Source: Pseudonocardia oroxyli
GTDB lineage: Bacteria; Actinomycetota; Actinomycetes; Mycobacteriales; Pseudonocardiaceae
Assembly: GCF_900102195.1 (NCBI RefSeq)
Contig: NZ_FNBE01000003.1
Coordinates: 310,001 to 374,000, forward strand
Length of the DNA: 64,000 bases
Direction: 5' to 3'
Shown here: piece by piece, positions 63,621-64,000 of the stretch
Layout of the letters: the number at the start of each line of letters is the position of its first letter
Numbering within the stretch: the stretch's first letter is position 1
The notes under the pieces: generated by a model
What the model was told of the DNA's origin: nothing
Database searches by the model: none
What the model saw: the letters and a program-made list of their open reading frames with translations, nothing else
Translations under genes and position numbers: made by a program

Positions 63621-64000
63621 GGAGCGCCGCCCCGACACACTCGCCGCAGCGATCGTTCCGGGCGTGACGGGAGCGCGCCCAGCACCGCGCTCCCGTCACA
63701 CCGCCCCGTGGAGCCGCGAGTCCCCCACCTCGGAACGGCGTGCGCTCCCCCGTGTAGGTGATCAGAACGCTTCCGTGCCACTCAGCAGCGGTGATCACTC
63801 CGACGGTGACGGGAGCGCCCGCGCAACTGCGCGCCGGTCACACTCGCCTGGAGAGATCACGCCGAGTGCGACGGGAGGGCTCTGGCAACCGCGCTCTCGT
63901 CACACTCGCCGCGGACCCACGCCAACGGTCACGGGAGCGCACCGGCGACACCGCTCCTGATCCGCCACGCCCGCCGCTCGCCGCACAGATCGTTCCGAAC
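63621..64000. repeat. Array of degenerate hairpin repeats, running off the window
   Basis: No gene. Units of the form GTGACGGGAGCGC-N10-GCGCTCCCGTCAC-ACTCGCCGC recur: 63664-63699 (perfect 13-bp arms), 63806-63841, 63866-63903 and 63928-63962, with a right half at about 63621-63645. Units 2-4 are about 61 bases apart. The linker GATCGTTCCG occurs at 63651 and again at 63987. A GACTCGCG-type element (63707-63735) sits between units 1 and 2. Confidence 0.8.

Overview
The window is a very GC-rich chromosomal segment of an actinobacterium. Gene order (aspS, radical SAM, hisS, MBL hydrolase, cyclophilin, rel, apt, secF/secD/yajC, ruvB/A/C, polA, yebC, pdxT ... pdxS, pimA, acyltransferase, pgsA, HIT, thrS) follows the Mycobacterium tuberculosis Rv2572c-Rv2614c neighbourhood, but extra genes, codon use and protein character fit the Pseudonocardiaceae (a Pseudonocardia-like organism) better than a mycobacterium. 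This assignment is inferred from recalled synteny, not from a database search. I see no rRNA, tRNA, CRISPR array, transposase or prophage.

Layout. 1-9 kb: end of an aminotransferase, a small zinc-ribbon-like protein, SGNH hydrolase, APH-like kinase, DUF389 protein, aspS, an SOS-box-controlled radical SAM protein, a YibE/F membrane protein and a methyltransferase. 9-20.7 kb: hisS-MBL, cyclophilin, rel, apt-secF-secD-yajC, ruvB-ruvA and ruvC, with an SOS box in front of ruvA. 20.7-21.9 kb: a decayed patch with AraC and VOC gene remnants and a kinase fragment beside an intact MOSC gene. 21.9-27.2 kb: polA, yebC, a small secreted protein, an AHSA1 protein, an ArsR-like remnant and pdxT. 27.2-41 kb: a block separating pdxT from pdxS, holding malic enzyme, EF-G2, a beta-glucan-type operon (GT2 synthase, HlyD-like protein, GH81 lipoprotein), a sugar-epimerase-like SDR, a Cu/Zn SOD-like lipoprotein, azlCD with an XRE-cupin regulator, and a secreted GH16 enzyme. 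41-47.8 kb: pdxS, then a tightly overlapping phosphatidylinositol-mannoside operon (pgsA, acyltransferase, pimA, membrane protein), HIT protein and thrS. 47.8-50.9 kb: three roadblock-like proteins. 51-56 kb: SnoaL-like protein, a five-copy 74-bp tandem array, and a class A PBP with a 440-residue disordered cytoplasmic tail. 56-64 kb: P-loop kinase, PAS-GAF-PP2C phosphatase, an AraC-VOC-YjbR-hydrolase operon, PPOX/SMP-30 pair, pirin-GNAT pair, and a degenerate hairpin-repeat array running off the end.

The points most worth a second look are the GT2/HlyD/GH81 operon with a GH16 gene nearby (candidate synthase-dependent beta-1,3-glucan system), a tandem 14-bp repeat forming three minicistrons (MSRDR-stop) coupled to a methyltransferase start, the roadblock trio without a GTPase, two SOS boxes with ruvA rather than ruvC as the marked gene, several intergenic palindrome/repeat families, and three gene remnants that mark deletion scars.
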